A DNA stretch of 64,000 bases from Nemania diffusa (Eukaryota; Ascomycota; Sordariomycetes; Xylariales; Xylariaceae): assembly GCA_038501195.1 (NCBI GenBank), contig JBBPUQ010000008.1, positions 2,614,501 to 2,678,500 on the forward strand. Reading direction: 5' to 3'. Within the stretch, counting starts at the first letter, position 1; every line of letters starts with the position of its first letter. The notes below the pieces were generated by a model that saw only the letters and a list, made by a program, of their open reading frames with translations, ran no database searches and was not told where the DNA came from. A program made the translations under genes and the position numbers. Shown piece by piece: positions 12,601 to 24,001 of this stretch.

Positions 12601-13384
12601 TACCTAGGTACCTACCTAGTGTCTGTTGGTGTAGGCGCATGCGCTAGGTTCCTGGCGTTAGCTGCGTTGATGAGAGGCAATTCCGAAGAGACAGCCCAAT
12701 ATATAGTCTGTATATGATCGAATAAACCAAGACTGACTTTGCTCCCCCAATAGATATATAAAAGAAATGACTCTAGAACTGATACTGTTAGCTTGAGCTA
12801 CGGAACCCCGCCACAGTCTGTACCTAGGGATTGTACAAGCCGGTACCTCTTTCAGCCCCTCTAAGGTGGGGTTGTGGGTGCTGCCCGCCCTAATATAGTT
12901 AATGTAGGGATGCCAGAGCCTTACCTCTGGGGCATGTCATGTATCTATATGTAGGTGGTAGGTAAGGCAAACAGCAAACACAACCTACTGTAAGAGAAGA
13001 AGAGGGCTAGATCTGGAGATAGCCTAGCTCAGGTACACGGGATCCATCCCTCTACATCGTCGCATGTCAGCTTTTGTCCAAATGATCTGGAACCAACGCC
13101 GCTCCAATTCCGGATATTTAATGTCTAGCTATCTAGCTGTTGCGTTGTTCGGCGCATGAATGAACCTCGGTGCCGGCTTGTTCTTTGTCAACTCGCACGC
13201 ACTCACTCAGTGAATCACTCGGCGTCCACCCTGCACGCGCAGGTGCCTCTCTACCTCTGTACCTCTCCAGCCATTCATTCTATCGGGGATTATTACCTAC
13301 AATCCTAGATCAACTCCACGAATACATGACTAAAGAACAGTATATACCTCTATTCTTTTTATTCTGCGCACCCCATACGCGCCC
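9601..13384. other. Long gene-free interval (about 3.8 kb)
   Basis: No frame of convincing length or composition was found on either strand. It contains a small perfect inverted repeat at 11812-11835, a TACCTAGGTACCTACCTAG cluster near 12601-12620, and A/T-rich stretches around 10190-10260. The last 200 bases are the promoter region of the deaminase gene. Decayed sequence may be present, but I could not identify any source family. Confidence 0.45.
11812..11835. repeat. Small perfect inverted repeat
   Basis: ACCTGACA at 11812-11819 and TGTCAGGT at 11828-11835 form an 8-base stem with an 8-base loop. No gene lies close by, so it is not an obvious terminator and may be chance. Confidence 0.4.
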
Positions 13385-15660
13385 ATGGGAACATTCTGCA
13401 GTGTGAACAAGGGCGCCGAGTCCGACGAACATGACAAGGATGTGGAAGACTCTCCCTCTAACTCTCATGGGATGCCGTCGCGACAACCAAACATGACGGC
13501 CAGCAACACCAAAAGCAACCGGCAGAGACAGAGCTCGCCACACGAGTTCCGGTTTCAATTCCAGGATGACATGGCAGGCTCCGCAAGTGATTGCGCAACC
13601 CCAAATGGAGCGAATACTGTGGAAGCTGAAGCCAACGAAATCATTGCGCGCATGAGGGTGAAAGACGAGGCTGTCTATAGGACAAAAAATATTTCACCGG
13701 GCCAGCATTTTGTTGATGTGCGCGATGTCCTCAAGGACACGCTGTTATTTCATGTAGCAGCTATGGTGCCCAAAGGCGCACATTTACATCTCCACTTCAA
13801 CTCTACGCTCCTTCCAGGAGTTCTTCTCGGCTATGCCAAAGATATGGTCAACATGTATGTCTGGAGTGACCACCAACTCCTCGAGGACAATGATTTCGAG
13901 AACTGTAAGCTTGAGTTTAGCCTTCGCAACCTTGAGCAGGTTCGGGTGGAAATGCACAAGAAAGCCATCGAATCACAGGATAGTTCAATACTGGAAAAGC
14001 TTAAACATGCCGAGGGTCTGTCAGATGAAACCGCCAAAATTCGCGCCTATGATGAACTGGGTCCAGATATTTTTAGCTCTGCGTACAAGCATGGGAGAAA
14101 GGACAAAAACCAGCAAGTCGAGGAGATGCGATATCAATATTTCCGAGAGCGCTGGAATGAGAAAACTCAGGGTGATTGCGATGAATGGCTTATCAGTAAG
14201 CTCACCTTCAACAAGGGAGAAGTAAACTCCTTCTTCGCAGACGTGAGCGATGCAGACCTTGAAAGCGAATCGGACACAGAACGAAACCCGAAGCCAGTGA
14301 GCTCGATACAGTCTAATCCGGCGCAGCCGGCCCTGAACGGGGACGGCCCCCAACCCTTTAACGAGCCGCAATGGATTGCGGTAACCAAGAGGAAGATTTC
14401 AGAAAGCGGCTATAAGCGCAACCGCATTCGGGCACGCAAGTAAGGCAACACCTCAGTGATATTAGCGGATAGAGCTGATTTTTTTAGAGCATGGAGAGCA
14501 TTCAATGGGCGTACAAAAATGATGAAAGGTTTATTCAATTATGAGACAGCCTTTCGGCGATATACGCGGGAGTGTCTAGAGGGATTTGTCAAAGACAATG
14601 TGCAATATGCAGAGATACGACCAAACTTTATGCAAACTAACCAGATTCTTTATGACACTGCGCAAACTAAGATCGATAATTTCGGCACCATGAAGCTAAT
14701 TATCGAAGAGTACGAGAAGTTCATGAAACACATTGGAGACATGGGAGACGATGGGAAGATAATTGACAACAAGAGTCACCGGCCAACATTCAGCGGTATT
14801 AAGGTTATATACTGCACGCCACGTTCTTTCAACCGCGACGCTGTCAGGAAAGCCCTTGACGAGTGTGTTAAAATGAAGAAGCGATGGCCAGACTATATTG
14901 CCGGCTTCGACTTGGTAGGCGAAGAAGCTTTTGCGAAGCCCCACCCTTTGAAATACTTTGAGGAGGACTTCCGAGCGTTTAGGGCGCGATGCAAGAACGA
15001 GGATCTTGACATACCATTCTTATTTCATTGCGGCGAAACGCCAGATGACCTTGAAGGAAACCTAGAAACAGCACTGAAGCTCGAATCTAAGCGGATCGGT
15101 CACGGCTATGCCTTACCCGAGAAGGTCGACATTCTCCGGGAGATGAGGAGTAAGAATGTCTGCGTAGAGACCTGCCCGATCTCCAACATGATCTTAGGTT
15201 TAGCAGAACGCATGGATGAACACAACATGTATAGACTACTGGAAGAAAAGATCCACTGCGCAGTGAGCAGTGATAATGGTACTCTCTTTAAGTAGGTCAC
15301 CACTTGCACCAAATTTTATCACGCTAGTTTAACATTCTACGCAGTTCAACACTTTCACACGATTTTTACGAAGTTATAGCAGGCAACCGGAAGATCAATT
15401 TATATGGCTGGAAGCAGCTCGCTAGATGGAGTATAGAGCACTCTTGCCTGAGCACGGAAGAGCGCGGAAGAATGCTGGTCGAATGGGAAAGGCGTTGGCA
15501 AGAGTTTATTAACGCCCTCACTGAGACCTCGAAATCTGGGTCGCGGCTTGCAGAAATTTCAGACCTAGAAAAGGTGAGAGAAAGAGTAGAGGCAACAAGG
15601 CTTGTGAAGCTGGGAAGACCAAAGAGGGAAACGACTATGGCTATACCCAGAGAGTCTTAA
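13385..15660 (+). CDS. ADGF/CECR1-type adenosine deaminase
   Basis: Predicted zinc-dependent deaminase converting adenosine to inosine. Three exons, 13385-14439, 14488-15291 and 15345-15660, join in phase to 724 residues. Visible metal-dependent hydrolase motifs are PKGAHLHLHFN (about 129-139, HxH metal ligands), HCGET (H532, E535), RIGHG (H557) and SSDNG (D614). The last reads SSDN rather than the SSDD of classical deaminases. Removing the second intron restores SSDNGTLFNSTLSHDFYEV, a strong check of the splice. No signal peptide is seen, unlike animal secreted ADGFs. A serine/proline-rich low-complexity stretch of about 70 residues (FFADVSDADLESESD to RIRARK) sits between WLISKLTFNKGE and AWRAFNGRT, where relatives are usually short. 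It may be an insertion or an unrecognised intron. Confidence 0.82.
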
Positions 15661-16882
15661 ACAAGTACATTGTTTTACGATGCAATCCAGCTCAGAGCCG
15701 GGAAAGAATTGGCTTACTAGTCTTCTAAGCTGTCTATTAAAGGTTTCGGATACATGGTGGTGCTGGGGAATGAAGTGATGAGATGACTGAATAGTAACAT
15801 AAATGCGTGCTATAATGGCAGGTTCGAGAGGATATCGGGTTAGTGTTGATACCAAGCGAGTTTACTCTTATTTCCCACTTTTTTAGAGTTATTGTACGCG
15901 CAGGTGTGATATCATTTCAATTTTACAGTGATAATTTTTTTCAATATTTCCTCACCTCATGTGTCAAACTTGCTATCTAGGCGCTGGGGCGTAGGGAATA
16001 CCTACCCAAACACAAGTGAGGCTGTAAACAAAGGGGCAGTGACAAATGACGAGTTGCATGCTTGTACAGTAGTACAGCATATGTTGGCCAAGTTTCAGCT
16101 GAGCCACCGTTGGCAGAGATGAAATAAACAAAACTACGATGCAACTTTTGAAATAAAAAAACAACCCTACTTTCAAAAAGCAGGGAAAGCAATATATTTA
16201 TTATCTATTATATAAGCATAATTCAGCATAAATACCTTTTTATAAATTCTATATTCTGTAGTTATGTTTTACAAGAGTGTTGTAGTGGTAAAGTTCTTGG
16301 CCCCGTAGAGCCACTAATACATTCCGGGATAGCCTGGTGCGGCTTAGACTGTAGGGTCCACTAGGCCACTAATAAAGGGCCACACAAACAACCCCCCTGG
16401 GCGGCTTGGGGTAACCCAGGTTTTTGTCACGCTCGCTATGCCTGATGGGAACGTCTTTATTACAACGCTTCTGATAAATAACCTACCCCCGTCAATGTCA
16501 TCGTATGTAAAACAGCAAGACCTATGCCCATCTTGACTCCTATCTAGTAATACTTTAAATAAACTTTTCTTTATTTCTCTTTACTATCTATATTGCTGAT
16601 GTGTAGAGTTTTATGACATGCTTGAATTAGCTCTGCCTTTATTTCTATCCCCTCAATAAGCCCAGTATGTGTTTTTACTGATCTTCTTTTCGAAGCCGTG
16701 CCCTTCCTCTACCGATATCGCGTGGCTATCGAAAGACGAGACGACAGACAATCCGAAAAAGACGGCGGGAGCACCGAGCCTTGCACTAGTGCGAAACTCA
16801 ACTCGCCGCTAACGCCCGACGGTTCAAACCTTCCACCCCATCGGTACCCTATATTATAATACACGCAGTAGCTCGTCATACA
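15661..16882. other. Gene-free interval
   Basis: No supported gene. GCCACTAATA occurs twice as a direct repeat (about 16311 and 16365) in a stretch that may be a transposon relic, but ends and target duplications are not clear. The last 150 bases form the promoter of the downstream membrane protein gene. Confidence 0.4.
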
Positions 16883-18466
16883 ATGGGCGCAAAGGAATGG
16901 TTTGCTTCTGATGGTCCCGGTGACGAAGGTCCTTCGGGCTGGCGTCTCGATGTTGTCACGCTTCTCGCCGTCATTGGCGAGTCTTCCATTGCAGAACATG
17001 CCCAGATCATCACGGCCAGCGTTCTCTGTCTCCTGCCGCGCATCATCCCGGCTCCTCAGGCCTTGTTGAAGCCCTCCCGCCCCCAACGTCTTCCCGAAAC
17101 CACGGCTAGGATGACAGGCGTCTACAGCGGTGTCGTTCTTGATACCGTGGGGTTCTTTGCAAACATCATTCATCCACTGGACGAATTGCCGGCATTTGCC
17201 TTTAAAGTCATGGAAATAAAACATAGAGATAAGAATAATGCTGGGGGCATCGAGGTCCCGCACTCCGCATCCAACGGCAATGCCTCGATATTCGCAAAAC
17301 TGCGCCCTTACGCAAGAACAAACACCAACCTCTCGATAGCAAGGTCTATTAAGGGCCCTCCCCGGGATGCCTTAGACGACGAGCTGGGGGAGCTACGGTC
17401 GGATCCACGAACACGGGGCGCCGGCCACAACGTCGCTTTCTCTTCTAATATCGAGGCCGGTCCCGACCCCCCTCCATCGCTAGGGATCACACGACGGACC
17501 ACCATGAAGGAGAAAGTTCAGGATTTCGTAGCTAACCCGACCTTGGCAAACACGACAGCGCGGCCTGCCATCCCGGCCACCTTATACTCACCCATGCATA
17601 TCCTCGAAGCCTTCTCTGCGCTGCTCACGTTTGCCATTATTGTATTTGCCGCCATTGAGAAAGACGGCACTGCTATTCTCGCTGTCACGTTAATGGGCTT
17701 GGCCAGTTCCGTTGTCGGATGGGCTTCTTGGTGGCGGCCCATCTTGATGAATCGTAGCCACACAAATAAAGTACCTGCAGGCGATGTCATCATACGGACT
17801 CGTGAAGGTGCCTTTCTGCTCATCAGATGCACCGAGGAAGTAGCTCGTGAGCTTTACTCGGGTACGGAAGAATGCGAGTATCATGTTAGTGGACAAGCTT
17901 ACCGTGTGCTGATGGGACTGGGCACCTTTTTGATCATGGTCTCCGTCATTTTGCTAGGCAATTGCAAGTGGAAAACACAGCTTTTCATCGGTGCTAGCTA
18001 CATTACCCTAAATGGTATTTACTGGACCATGGGTTTATTGCCAAAGCATTTATTCTGGGATCTCAGCCGCTACGAGTTCACTGACATCACACCGCCAGAA
18101 GCTAGAAACGCCGATAAGACTACAGACCCAGATGACCCTCGTGAGGGTGTTAAGAGCTTCACGCGGACACTTTGGTATGCTATCCGCGAGACTAAACGCA
18201 CCGCCTGGGTACGGAGAAGTGGTGCCGCGCCGGGAACACCCCAATGGCAAATGTGGCTCGCTGAGGCCGAGGCCGCTGCCAAAAGAAATGATATAAAATG
18301 GCAATCCGTCGCGCGTAAGGACGCGATCATGAAGCTCAGCGAAGATGAGACGAATAAGAGTCCTATCACAGCACCCCCGCATGATTTTGATGCAGCTGAG
18401 CAGGCCGCTCCCGCAGTTGAGGTTCCCCTCGACGGTAGGAAGCAAGGGCAAACTGGCTTTTCCTAG
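16883..18466 (+). CDS. Conserved-looking fungal membrane protein, unknown function
   Basis: A single exon of 527 residues starting at the ATG at 16883. The N-terminal third includes WRLDVVTLLAVIGESSIAEHA and a leucine-rich helix. A polar linker follows (about residues 115-215). Four clear hydrophobic helices come next: about 243-263 (AFSALLTFAIIVFAAIE), 264-286 (TAILAVTLMGLASSVVGWASWW), 340-360 (VLMGLGTFLIMVSVILLGN) and 366-387 (FIGASYITLNGIYWTMGLL). The C-terminus is soluble and alanine/glutamate-rich (WLAEAEAAAKRNDIKWQ). The soluble segment EGAFLLIRCTEEVARELYSG lies between the helix pairs. The layout matches a common uncharacterised family of filamentous fungi. No enzyme motif is visible. 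Confidence 0.75.
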   Translation: MGAKEWFASDGPGDEGPSGWRLDVVTLLAVIGESSIAEHAQIITASVLCLLPRIIPAPQALLKPSRPQRLPETTARMTGVYSGVVLDTVGFFANIIHPLDELPAFAFKVMEIKHRDKNNAGGIEVPHSASNGNASIFAKLRPYARTNTNLSIARSIKGPPRDALDDELGELRSDPRTRGAGHNVAFSSNIEAGPDPPPSLGITRRTTMKEKVQDFVANPTLANTTARPAIPATLYSPMHILEAFSALLTFAIIVFAAIEKDGTAILAVTLMGLASSVVGWASWWRPILMNRSHTNKVPAGDVIIRTREGAFLLIRCTEEVARELYSGTEECEYHVSGQAYRVLMGLGTFLIMVSVILLGNCKWKTQLFIGASYITLNGIYWTMGLLPKHLFWDLSRYEFTDITPPEARNADKTTDPDDPREGVKSFTRTLWYAIRETKRTAWVRRSGAAPGTPQWQMWLAEAEAAAKRNDIKWQSVARKDAIMKLSEDETNKSPITAPPHDFDAAEQAAPAVEVPLDGRKQGQTGFS

Positions 18467-20620
18467 CCCAACTTTTTAGTTATGAGATTTTGGAAATCTA
18501 AGATTTGGGCGTATTGGATATCATAAACGATTAAACGAACAGACCCGTTGGTTAGAATTTGGGTCTGCTCTTTTTGGATTGCATTACAACGAACGGATGG
18601 GCTGGACATATTGCTTGCAAATTGTATTAGGAATGGAACTAGCGATTCCCTTCAAGGAGGATCGATCATGAGTAGCGTTTAGCGCGTCCTCTCATTTTAT
18701 ATACCATCACTGCCAGCATTGCTATTATGTCTATGGCCTATAGTAGCTAGTGGGCGTCTTCAACTTACCGAAGTAGGTATCTAGACTCCATGATCTGTTT
18801 ACGGAGATATCATAAGTTCATGGCGCAAGGAATGTTAGGACTTGACCTTATTTTTACCGTAATCAGCTTAAAAGTTTTATAATAGGTTGACACAATCCAT
18901 TACAGGCCAAGGTTCCTAGGTCGGAATCAATAAGAGGATTGACAATTATATTTCATCTTAGCATATTCGTCTACCCTAAATGCCGGACTCGTAGTCAACT
19001 ACCGTAGAGCGAAGGAACAAGTATATGTGTCGTCAATCTGGATCTGAAGGATGCTTGTAGTCCAACCCGCAAAGTAAGCTAGTATGAGATATCACTGCAA
19101 GTCTACAGTTGCAACTTCGCTGTCTCAGTCTGTGGAGAAAAGGTCCCAGACATCCTCCGCAGAAAACACGCGATCATCTGCTCCCACGTGTTAGTATCTC
19201 GTTTCCTAGCCCTACACTCACTAACAGACACAAACACGCTATCAACGCCACTAAACGACGTGGGGTTGAGACTGGCTACCTATCATAAGGGATAGGTCCT
19301 AAGTCGCCGGCACTGGGAGGTTAGACGTGGCAGGATTTCTCCTCTGAACTTTTTCCACTTCGTCTGTTGATGTATATCCCTCTGCGACGTAATACTAAGA
19401 TATATCATACTCGACGAACAGTTCGTACGTAGACTAAGTGTGGCGGAGGAAAACATACACCGTGTCGCATCGCACATGTACCGTTGATCACTGATGTGGA
19501 TTAACAGTGTCTTTATGTTATAACCTGTCCCGATCTCTGTTTGCTCTCTATTTACAGATCGCAATGGGACAAGACATGTAGCTACACGTTTCACATCGTG
19601 ACCATTACCCCAAGCCGCGAACTAACAAAAGTATAGCCATACATCTCATGCCGGCAGCAGTCAGCCAATACATTGAAAAGATACAATTTTGTCCGCAAAG
19701 CCGACCATCTTCATCACCACAATGTCACCCAGTCGGTAATGAGACTGACTTGTAGTTATGTATATATCTAAGGATTAAAAAAGGGGGTGAAAGCATCGAG
19801 GGCCATAACCAATCCCCAAGAACCTTCCGTTTCTGGTCGCAGTAGTTCAGGTTTCTTTCAGCTAGAACTTTGCTACCCCGCTCCCATGAAACTGGGCAGG
19901 CTTCCCAGATTGCCGGTTGCAGGTTCAGGGCACATGCCAAGCCTAATTATTCCCGGCCATTACGTTTTAAAAACATGATGCAGTAAAAGTAAAAAAATAT
20001 TATTAATATGAGGGTATTCATGTAGTACAGCCAGCCGATACTGTATATGCTGAGCCTAAAGAGTTGGCCCCCGTATAGTATTGTTAGTTATAGGGGTCCA
20101 GGAGAGTGCCAAACGTGATATAATAAGCTTTACTTCCTTTTTGTTTTTGAATTGAAATTAGAGGTATCTAGCTCCATAAGTAAACTATACTTGACAGTAC
20201 GCAAATATTGAGTACACCCTGACCTATGCAAAATTCAGCTATGGTATTTTTTTTTCTATAATAATGGCCCTGGCCTCGTTCAGCTTTTTCTATCGACCAG
20301 CTATCGGCAATAGCCTTAACATAAGCTTCGTTTGTCGGTACGATGGCGGAGCTAAGGGTTGTGGCGTATTCATTAACGATAACGGGGGTTCCATTTAGAG
20401 ATCTAAGCGGTCGATTATTTTCATTACAATTAGATCTAACAGTCGGCGCCAAATACCGTGAGCGTATAGCTTTTTCAGTCAGTAGTTTCACTTGGTAAGG
20501 CTACATCTGGCATTGGCTCGTGGCTGTTGCGAGGAGGCAACCCGCACTCAAAACCAAGGCACTTCGACGTAGACCAAGAGTGGAGCGACTGGGTGTGCCT
20601 CTTGCACTACCGTGGGGGTC
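18467..20620. other. Gene-free interval between convergent genes
   Basis: No convincing frame on either strand. The base composition is fairly even and no array or inverted repeat stood out. Confidence 0.45.
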
Positions 20621-22376
20621 TCATGCCCAGGAGGGGAGAGGGAGAAACTCGGATTCAACGTGAATCTCATCATCGGCGGCTCGCACAAAGAAGCCCCCCA
20701 TTCGGCCGGCTCTTTCCACGCCTTGTACGATTTGTACAAGTGGCTCAGGGTCAGTCCAGGTGTCCCGTATCCTAATCTCATCCGGCGGGAGGCCAGGGCA
20801 AGAAGGTTCGCCGCATAGTTGTCCGTCATCGGTTAGCACGGCGCCGTGCTCGATCTCGACGATGCGTTTTGCCGAGGCGAACATGGTGACGATCTCCCAC
20901 ATGTTCTCCTTGACTGCCCCTAAACGCTTCATCAGCGACAAAGCCCGTAGTCTCGTGTCGAGGCAGCGGCATCTCGTTATGATGAAGTAGAGCATCGGTA
21001 TAAACCCCATCTCAAAGGTGAATTTAATGGTTTTGGTGTTGTAGCCGGAAGACTCTATTACCCCGGCTGAGTCGACCATTGAGCGAAATATGTCAAGGTA
21101 CCTGTCATACGCCGTTTGGTAGAACTCGAAAGATGTCTCTGCCCAAACACAACAGATCAGATAGCGTATTGACATGTTGCATCGATGAACGCGAGTCGAT
21201 GCCGGCTCTGGCGATTTGGAGACGAGTTCTACAAAACTCGAATGCCACTGGTCAAGCAGGGTACGAGTAAGATCTTGCTCGGCGAGCATGTCGGGCCACA
21301 CCGGCTTGTGCTTCATACAGCCAAGACGGTACACGTCACCTTGCCGGATCAATCTAATAGTGCGACCGAGAATACCATCCAGGTAGAACTGCGCATCGCC
21401 GAGAGTGGAGAAGGAAGGGATTCTGTCATCTAGACAGAGCAACTTATCGCGTGAAATGTTGCCAACGGCGAAAAAGTAAGGCAATACGCTCAGACGCCGA
21501 AAGAGGGGAGATAAGTACTCCTTGGCCCAAGGGGAGGCCTCTTCCATCCGCTTCAGGATGGAGATGCCGTGCATCAAGTGCTCGACGGCGGCCACCCGGT
21601 TGTCACGGAGGAATTCAATGCAGACGAAGAGTATGCAAACGAGCAAGATTAGTGATTCGTTCTTCATGGTCTTGAGATGCCGGATTGCCGCGTTGTAATG
21701 GGAGAGGATGAGGCTGTTGTCGTGCGGCAGGGCGGTCATGCCTGGACGACGATGGGCTTGCTCATAAAGCGAGCCGACTGCCACGACGGAATGCCGGACG
21801 GCGGGTTCCATCTGGCTGAACTGGAGCACAACATGGGTCCAAAAATAAGGGTCTAGCGGACCGGACAAGACCGGAGCAGCAACCTCGCAAAAGAAATCCA
21901 GGCTTCGCCGCTCCGAAGCATCATTCACATTGGGGAAGAGGTGACGCGGTCGATGCCACGATAAAGCTGAAGATGTCGGCGAGGCTCCGTAGCCGTCACA
22001 TTTACGCCCAGTACTCGTGCACTAAAAAGGACACCGGATTGTATAGTTTAGTTAGCGAGCTACAATGGCTTTTCTACTTATCGTAGGCGGTTTGATCCAA
22101 TGCACCAAGCTCTACATCTGTAGGGATGATGGGAAGTTAGGGATTCGGTACCGGATCCCATTGGGTCGGCTGGGGTTGGAGGCGGTACTTACGCGTCTAC
22201 AAGATGGCTTGCCTTCGTCACATTTGACTTTTCGGACTCTGGTACCAGCGCGAATCAGTTTGACAGCTACAGCTACATGAACAAGCGCGCGGTGTAGGCC
22301 GCGGGAGTGAGATGGGGGAGTCGAACTTGCAAGTCATACAACCTGTTCGGACTTTGGCACTGCCTTTACGAGCCAT
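20621..22376 (-). CDS. Zn2Cys6 (C6) fungal transcription factor
   Basis: DNA-binding pathway-type regulator. Only the C-terminal 435 residues lie in one plain frame. The binding domain is recovered by splicing: exon 1 is 22376-22327 (MARKGSAKVRTGCMTCK), exon 2 is 22238-22193 (VRKVKCDEGKPSCRR) and exon 3 is 22021-20621 (CTSTGRKCDGYG onward). Joined, the six cysteines have the C-x2-C-x6-C-x5-C-x2-C-x6-C spacing of a GAL4-type binuclear zinc cluster, within residues 1-45. The first intron uses a weak GTTCGA donor; both introns keep phase and the product is 498 residues. The rest looks like the fungal-specific regulatory domain (FWTHVVLQFSQMEPAVRHSVVAVGSL). The target genes are unknown. The neighbouring secreted protein gene lies upstream in the same orientation. 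Confidence 0.85.
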
Positions 22377-23305
22377 GATGTGTCACGTCTGAACAGTTAT
22401 CCTCCAGAGAGGGACGATCGCTGTAAACAACACGGATGAAAGGCTATTTAGTGCAAGATGTTGTGATCGATCCTAAAAATTGTGATGTTTCTTCGCTTTT
22501 AAATAATTGAATAGCATTCTATCTTGGTAAATGAATTATGCCTTTTTTTTGACCGCATTTGAGATCCTTCAAGACGAAGCTTGAAGCTTTTCGTCCCCTG
22601 CGATGATTGCTGCTGACATAGAATCATAATCACATACTTAATTTAGTCTTGCTCCCCTGTTTTGTCTACTTTAAGGCCAACAAGGTAATGCGTAGCGGGG
22701 CAAAGTCCGATCAAGCCAATCAAGTGTGTCTGTGCCTCTTCGAAGAGCGCCATATGAGGCTTTGATTGGCGAATATAGAGAGGCAGAGCTTGGCAGTACC
22801 TTGTAAATGCGCCATGCCAATTCATGATCCTGTTTCATCGTTTCTTGAAAACTGCTATCAAATTCTTACTTTTCTAGCATGCCTAAACAACCTCTAGGGA
22901 AAACGCGCCCACCTCAGCTCGAGGCTATCAACTAGAGGCTTACGAGAGGCATACTCGTTTGAAAAATATGGCGATAGGAGGCCGGAATTGCCGCTCATAC
23001 ACCATACAGTTGTATTTTAGCAATTGATACAAATGGGACCGGGGAGTAAACATACATCAAACTTCCTAACAAAAACTTACCTCATTTATCAGCAGCAGCA
23101 TTAACGATGGAGTTTGTGCAATAGGTAAGCGCGGTATGAGACGACACTTCACAATTAAAAACAAGGCACGCGATAGAAATACTACCGAAGGTATCGTATA
23201 CAGTAGATAAAAAGGATAATCACTACCCAGTTTTTAGGACCGTCGCATATTTTAGACTACAGCATACACACTTTGGCGCATGTCAACAGGTTGTGTCCCG
23301 CCAAT
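22377..23305. other. Gene-free interval, promoter of the Zn2Cys6 gene
   Basis: This lies upstream of the regulator and downstream of the secreted protein gene. I see no coding frame that I can support and no repeat. Confidence 0.45.
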
Positions 23306-24001
23306 TTATTCCGAATTGTAACGACCCTCGCCCGCTGCTTCCATTACGATCTCAACTGGCATGTAGTCTGTCGTCATGAACGCAGAGCCTATATCGAAGA
23401 GATCACACATTAGCCGACAAAAGTCAAACCAGATTATCTATGAGAGAAAAAGGAGGAGAGCAAGACCTACCATCTGCCCACTTCACAGACCAGCTACGTG
23501 TCCCAGTGGGAAACGCAACCCAGGTACCCTGGCCGTCGTTAGTCAACTTGCTGTTCGCCACGCGAAATCCATCCCATTCCATGACGAGGCCGTCGGCGGG
23601 CTTTGTCCCCGAGGGGTTGACCATATCCATGAGGGTCATGAGGCCATTGGATCCGAGGAGGCCGAGGGCGTGGTCTACGATGCCGACGGGGTATGTGTGG
23701 AGCTCGCTGCAGCCCTTCTTCTCGCTGCCAGTCTGGTAGATGCGGATTGCGGAGGCGTCGTCGCGTTCGTAGACACCGAGTGTAGAAGCATTCATCGACA
23801 GATAGCGACCGTCAATCGCTTTCTCAGAGCTACGGACAAAAATGTTAAGAGGCTGGGAATCTCAGGTACATCCGTGAGAATGCTTCGTATGTGCACTTAC
23901 GAGGAAATTTTAAGTTTGAAGAGGTCTAGGCCATCGGTAGGAGCAGCCTGGACATTGCTGGCGATGAGGCCAAGGGAGAGGATGGCGGTGATCCACTTCA
24001 T
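23306..24001 (-). CDS. Small secreted protein, unknown function
   Basis: Three minus-strand exons, 24001-23901, 23829-23471 and 23388-23306, join in phase to 180 residues. Both introns (71 and 82 bases) have consensus ends (GTAAGT/GTAG and GTAGGT/ATAG). The N-terminus MKWITAILSLGLIASNVQAAPT is a clear signal peptide with a likely cut after QA. The mature chain has a single cysteine near the middle (KKGCSELHTYP) and glycine-rich patches (VDHALGLLGSNG, EWDGFRVANSKL). It has no catalytic motif that I can name. The size and secretion fit a cell-wall or apoplastic protein, but this is inference. A long frame on the opposite strand is a shadow. Confidence 0.75.

Noticed and set aside
16255..16440. 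Possible tRNA-like or transposon segment
   Set aside because: GTAGTGGTAAAG looks like a D-arm, but no T-loop GGTTCGAATCC or acceptor stem pairing follows; the direct repeats lack clear ends.
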